Below the pieces are notes generated by a model, which searched no databases, had not been told where the DNA came from, and was given only the letters and a program-made list of their open reading frames with translations. The translations under genes were made by a program, and so were the position numbers. This document shows positions 61,798-64,000 of a stretch of DNA of 64,000 nt, piece after piece. Within the stretch, counting starts at the first letter, position 1. Every line of letters begins with the position of its first letter. Source of the stretch: Acetobacteraceae bacterium (lineage in GTDB: Bacteria > Pseudomonadota > Alphaproteobacteria > Acetobacterales > Acetobacteraceae); contig PLSD01000135.1 in assembly GCA_003164135.1 (NCBI GenBank), positions 1 to 64,000 of the forward strand, written 5' to 3'.

Positions 61798-62928
61798 ATG
61801 GCGGGGCCGCTGCAAGGCATACGGATTATTGAACTGGCGGGCATCGGCCCCGGCCCGTTCTGCGGCATGATGCTCGCGGACCACGGCGCCGAGGTCATCC
61901 GCGTCGACCGTATCGGCGCCACGCTCAGCCGCGTCGATGCGCTGTCGCGTTCGCGTGTCTCGATCAGCGTCGATATGAAAAAGCCTGAAGGTGTCGCCGC
62001 GATCCGCGAGCTGGTGAAAACGGCGGATGGTTTGATCGAAGGGTTTCGCCCCGGCGTGATGGAACGGCTCGGTCTGGGGCCGGATGTGCTGCTGCAAGAC
62101 AATCCAAAACTGGTGTACGGCCGGATGACCGGCTGGGGCCAGACCGGCCCCTACGCGCATGCCGCCGGCCATGACATTAATTACATTTCCCTCAGCGGCG
62201 CGCTGCATACTTGTGGGCGCAACGGCGGGCAGCCATCGCCGCCGGTGAATTACCTCGGCGATTTTGGCGGCGGCGGCATGATGCTTGCCTTTGGCATGGT
62301 CAGCGCCTTGCTCGCCGTGCGCAACGGCAGCGTGGGCCAGGTGATCGACTGTGCGATGACCGACGGTTCGGCGGCGTTGATGGGCATGACCTGGGCACTC
62401 TACGCCGAAGGCAATTGGCAGGACCGGCCGGGCGTGAACACGCTCGATAGCGGCGCGCCGTATTACGACACCTACGAGACCAGCGACGGCAAATGGATTT
62501 CCATTGGTTCGATCGAGCCGCAGTTCTACGCTCTGCTGCGCGAGAAAACTGGCCTCACCGCCGACCCGGTGTATGACCAGCGCGACGATCCCACTGCCTG
62601 GGCCTCGCTGAAAGAGAAATTCCGCGCGTTGTTTTTAACCCGCACCCGCGACGAATGGTGTGCGTTGATGGAAATGACCGACGTGTGCTTTGCCCCGGTA
62701 CTGTCGCTGGCCGAGGCGCCGTTGCATCCACATAATATGGCGCGCGAAACCTATATTCAAGTCGCGGGCGCGGTGCAACCGGCGCCGGCGCCACGATATT
62801 CCGTAACCAAAACAGAATTCCCCCGCGCGGCGCCTGTGGTGGGGACCGATACTGATGCCGTGCTGGCCGGAGCAGGCTATGCGCCGGCGCAAATTGCCGC
62901 TCTGCGCAAAGCGGGCGCCATCGGCTGA
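61798..62928 (+). CDS. mcr: Alpha-methylacyl-CoA racemase
   Basis: This 376-residue protein belongs to the CaiB superfamily but has the racemase signature: GIRIIELAGIGPGPFCGMML, His125 in GHDINYISLSG, Asp155 in NYLGDFGGGG and Glu240 in SIEPQFY, equivalent (one residue offset) to the His126, Asp156 and Glu241 catalytic set of mycobacterial MCR. It would invert the 2-methyl centre of a branched acyl-CoA so that S-specific acyl-CoA dehydrogenases can act. It points to a methyl-branched (isoprenoid or steroid-like) substrate. Confidence 0.9.
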   Translation: MAGPLQGIRIIELAGIGPGPFCGMMLADHGAEVIRVDRIGATLSRVDALSRSRVSISVDMKKPEGVAAIRELVKTADGLIEGFRPGVMERLGLGPDVLLQDNPKLVYGRMTGWGQTGPYAHAAGHDINYISLSGALHTCGRNGGQPSPPVNYLGDFGGGGMMLAFGMVSALLAVRNGSVGQVIDCAMTDGSAALMGMTWALYAEGNWQDRPGVNTLDSGAPYYDTYETSDGKWISIGSIEPQFYALLREKTGLTADPVYDQRDDPTAWASLKEKFRALFLTRTRDEWCALMEMTDVCFAPVLSLAEAPLHPHNMARETYIQVAGAVQPAPAPRYSVTKTEFPRAAPVVGTDTDAVLAGAGYAPAQIAALRKAGAIG

Positions 62929-62961
62929 ATAGATTTTTTGTAGCGATAGAGGAGACGAAAC

Positions 62962-63744
62962 ATGCAGATTACTCCAGGAACAGCGGCGGTTGTCACCGGC
63001 GGGGCCTCAGGGCTTGGGCTGGCCAGCGCGCGGGCACTCGCCGCACTCGGCGTAAAGGTGGCGATTTTTGACATGAACGCGGCGCAGGGCGAGGCCGCGG
63101 CGGCGGAGATCGGCGGCGTGTTCTGCCAGGTCAATATCACCTCCGAAGAGCAGGTGGATGCGGCCTTCGCGAAAGCCCGCGCGGCGCATGGGCAGGAGCG
63201 GATTCTGGTGAACTGCGCAGGCACCGGCAAGGGCGGAAAAACCGTGTCGCGCGACCGCAAAACCGGCGAGATCAAGCGCTACCCGACCGAATGGTTTGAC
63301 CAGATCGTGCAGATCAACCTGATCGGCACTTTTCGCGTAATCACCGCCTCGGCCGCGGGCATGCTCACGCTGGAACCGCTGGAAGATGGCGAGCGCGGCG
63401 TGATCACCAACACGGCAACCGTGGCGGCGGAAGAGGGACAGATCGGTCAGGTCTCCTACTCCGCGTCAAAAGCCGGTATCTGCGGGATGACGCTGACCAT
63501 CGCGCGCGATCTGTCCAGCGAAGGCATCCGTATCAACACCATTCTGCCGGGCATTTTCGCCACCCCGCCGATGCTGGCCGTGCCGAAGGAAATGTTCGAT
63601 GCGCTGGCCGCCTCGGTGCCGTTTCCCAAGCGCCTGGGCAAGCCGGACGAGTTCGGCTCTCTGGTGACCGAACTGGTGCGCAACTCCTATTTCAACGGCC
63701 AGAACATCCGTCTGGACGGCGCTATCCGTATGCCGCCCCGCTGA
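62962..63744 (+). CDS. SDR, 3-hydroxyacyl-CoA dehydrogenase type 2-like
   Basis: This 260-residue SDR has TAAVVTGGASGLGLASARAL, FDMNAAQGEAAAAEIGG, ILVNCAGTGKGGKTVSRDRK, NTATVAAEEGQIGQVSYSAS followed by Lys, and MTLTIARDLSSEGIRINTIL. This resembles HSD17B10-type 3-hydroxyacyl-CoA dehydrogenases, including the EGQ.GQ..YSASK segment; Thr occupies the usual catalytic Ser position. It lies 33 bases after the racemase and before a crotonase, completing a beta-oxidation set. Confidence 0.88.
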   Translation: MQITPGTAAVVTGGASGLGLASARALAALGVKVAIFDMNAAQGEAAAAEIGGVFCQVNITSEEQVDAAFAKARAAHGQERILVNCAGTGKGGKTVSRDRKTGEIKRYPTEWFDQIVQINLIGTFRVITASAAGMLTLEPLEDGERGVITNTATVAAEEGQIGQVSYSASKAGICGMTLTIARDLSSEGIRINTILPGIFATPPMLAVPKEMFDALAASVPFPKRLGKPDEFGSLVTELVRNSYFNGQNIRLDGAIRMPPR

Positions 63745-63783
63745 AATACCAGCCGCCAGTAACGTAAGCATTGAGAGCAGAAC

Positions 63784-64000
63784 ATGGACGGTTCAAACAT
63801 TCTGGAAATTGAACGGCGCGGTGGCATCGAGATCGCCACGCTGAACCGTCCCGAAGCCCTCAATGCGCTCAATGAATCGCTGGTGGCGGCACTCACGGAA
63901 TATTTCCAGGGGCTGCATGAGCGCCACGACGTCCGCGTGGTTATTTTGCGTGGCGCCGGGCGCGCTTTCTGCGCCGGGCTGGACCTGAAAGCCTGGCAGA
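63784..64000 (+). CDS. Enoyl-CoA hydratase/isomerase family protein, cut by window edge
   Basis: The first 72 residues of a crotonase begin MDGSNILEIERRGGIEIATL and include LNRPEALNALNESLVAALTE and GAGRAFCAGLDLKAWQ, the oxyanion-hole region. The start ATG follows GAGCAGAAC. The catalytic loop lies outside the window. It continues the 59549-63744 operon. Confidence 0.85.
   Translation, partial: MDGSNILEIERRGGIEIATLNRPEALNALNESLVAALTEYFQGLHERHDVRVVILRGAGRAFCAGLDLKAWQ

Overview
The window is high-GC, densely coded DNA, most likely chromosomal and from an alphaproteobacterium (Acetobacteraceae- or sphingomonad-like). That placement is an inference from gene families and codon use, as no rRNA or marker gene is present. 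Apart from the start of an IS630-type transposase at the left edge, nearly everything belongs to one very large CoA-dependent catabolic island. It holds eight crotonase-family proteins (one cut by the right edge), four acyl-CoA dehydrogenase subunits, five adenylate-forming ligase-like proteins, three family III CoA-transferase/racemase proteins, two thiolase-fold proteins, two MaoC-type proteins, five SDRs, three nitronate-monooxygenase-family flavoproteins, three amidohydrolases, several thioesterases, four TetR regulators and one FadR/GntR regulator. No tRNA, rRNA, CRISPR array or prophage was seen.

Layout. 1-163: transposase fragment. 435-8427: an amidohydrolase with its own terminator, then a tightly overlapping operon (CoA-transferase, small protein, ligase, two-part crotonase, circularly permuted CoA-transferase, YtcJ-type amidohydrolase). 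8446-14566: TetR, DUF2889 protein, PaaI-like thioesterase, acyl-CoA dehydrogenase, and a kinase/dehydrogenase pair like the two halves of ACAD10/11 (LvaA/LvaC-like). 14675-25321: amidohydrolase, crotonases, aldo/keto reductase, thioesterase, a ligase plus unknown-partner module, alpha/beta hydrolase, two TetR genes, a VOC protein and a small membrane protein. 25334-31668: flavoprotein, SDRs, thioesterase, aldehyde dehydrogenase, TetR, Nudix hydrolase. 31954-38772: a four-gene envelope cassette (DUF1302, DUF1329, YCF48/Asp-box protein, RND/MMPL transporter). 38868-46412: GntR regulator, hydrolase/flavin-reductase fusion, Ltp-like thiolase with a DUF35 partner, a ligase-like protein lacking its catalytic lysine, and a second copy of the ligase plus unknown-partner module. 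46415-50006 (minus) and 50109-57041 (plus): divergent beta-oxidation operons. 57038-59432 (minus) and 59549-64000 (plus): a second divergent pair containing alpha-methylacyl-CoA racemase, thiolase, SDR and crotonases.

How it may work together. The RND/DUF1302/DUF1329 cassette may move a hydrophobic compound across the envelope. Ligases and CoA-transferases would activate carboxylates. The racemase, the two-subunit acyl-CoA dehydrogenase, MaoC and crotonase hydratases, SDR dehydrogenases, and thiolase or Ltp/DUF35 enzymes would shorten branched or alicyclic acyl-CoAs. The set resembles steroid or isoprenoid side-chain beta-oxidation, but no recognisable sterane ring-degradation genes occur here, so the substrate is unknown (terpenoid, branched or alicyclic acids are possible).

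The strongest new signal is an 18-bp partly palindromic element, roughly CACnTAGTnTAnTAnGTG. It recurs in at least six intergenic promoter regions, including the divergent promoters at 11.9, 27.2, 50.05 and 59.5 kb and the promoter of the envelope cassette at 31.8 kb, with weaker copies elsewhere. This suggests one undescribed regulon tying uptake to catabolism. A second repeated element occurs at 21.5 and 27.1 kb.
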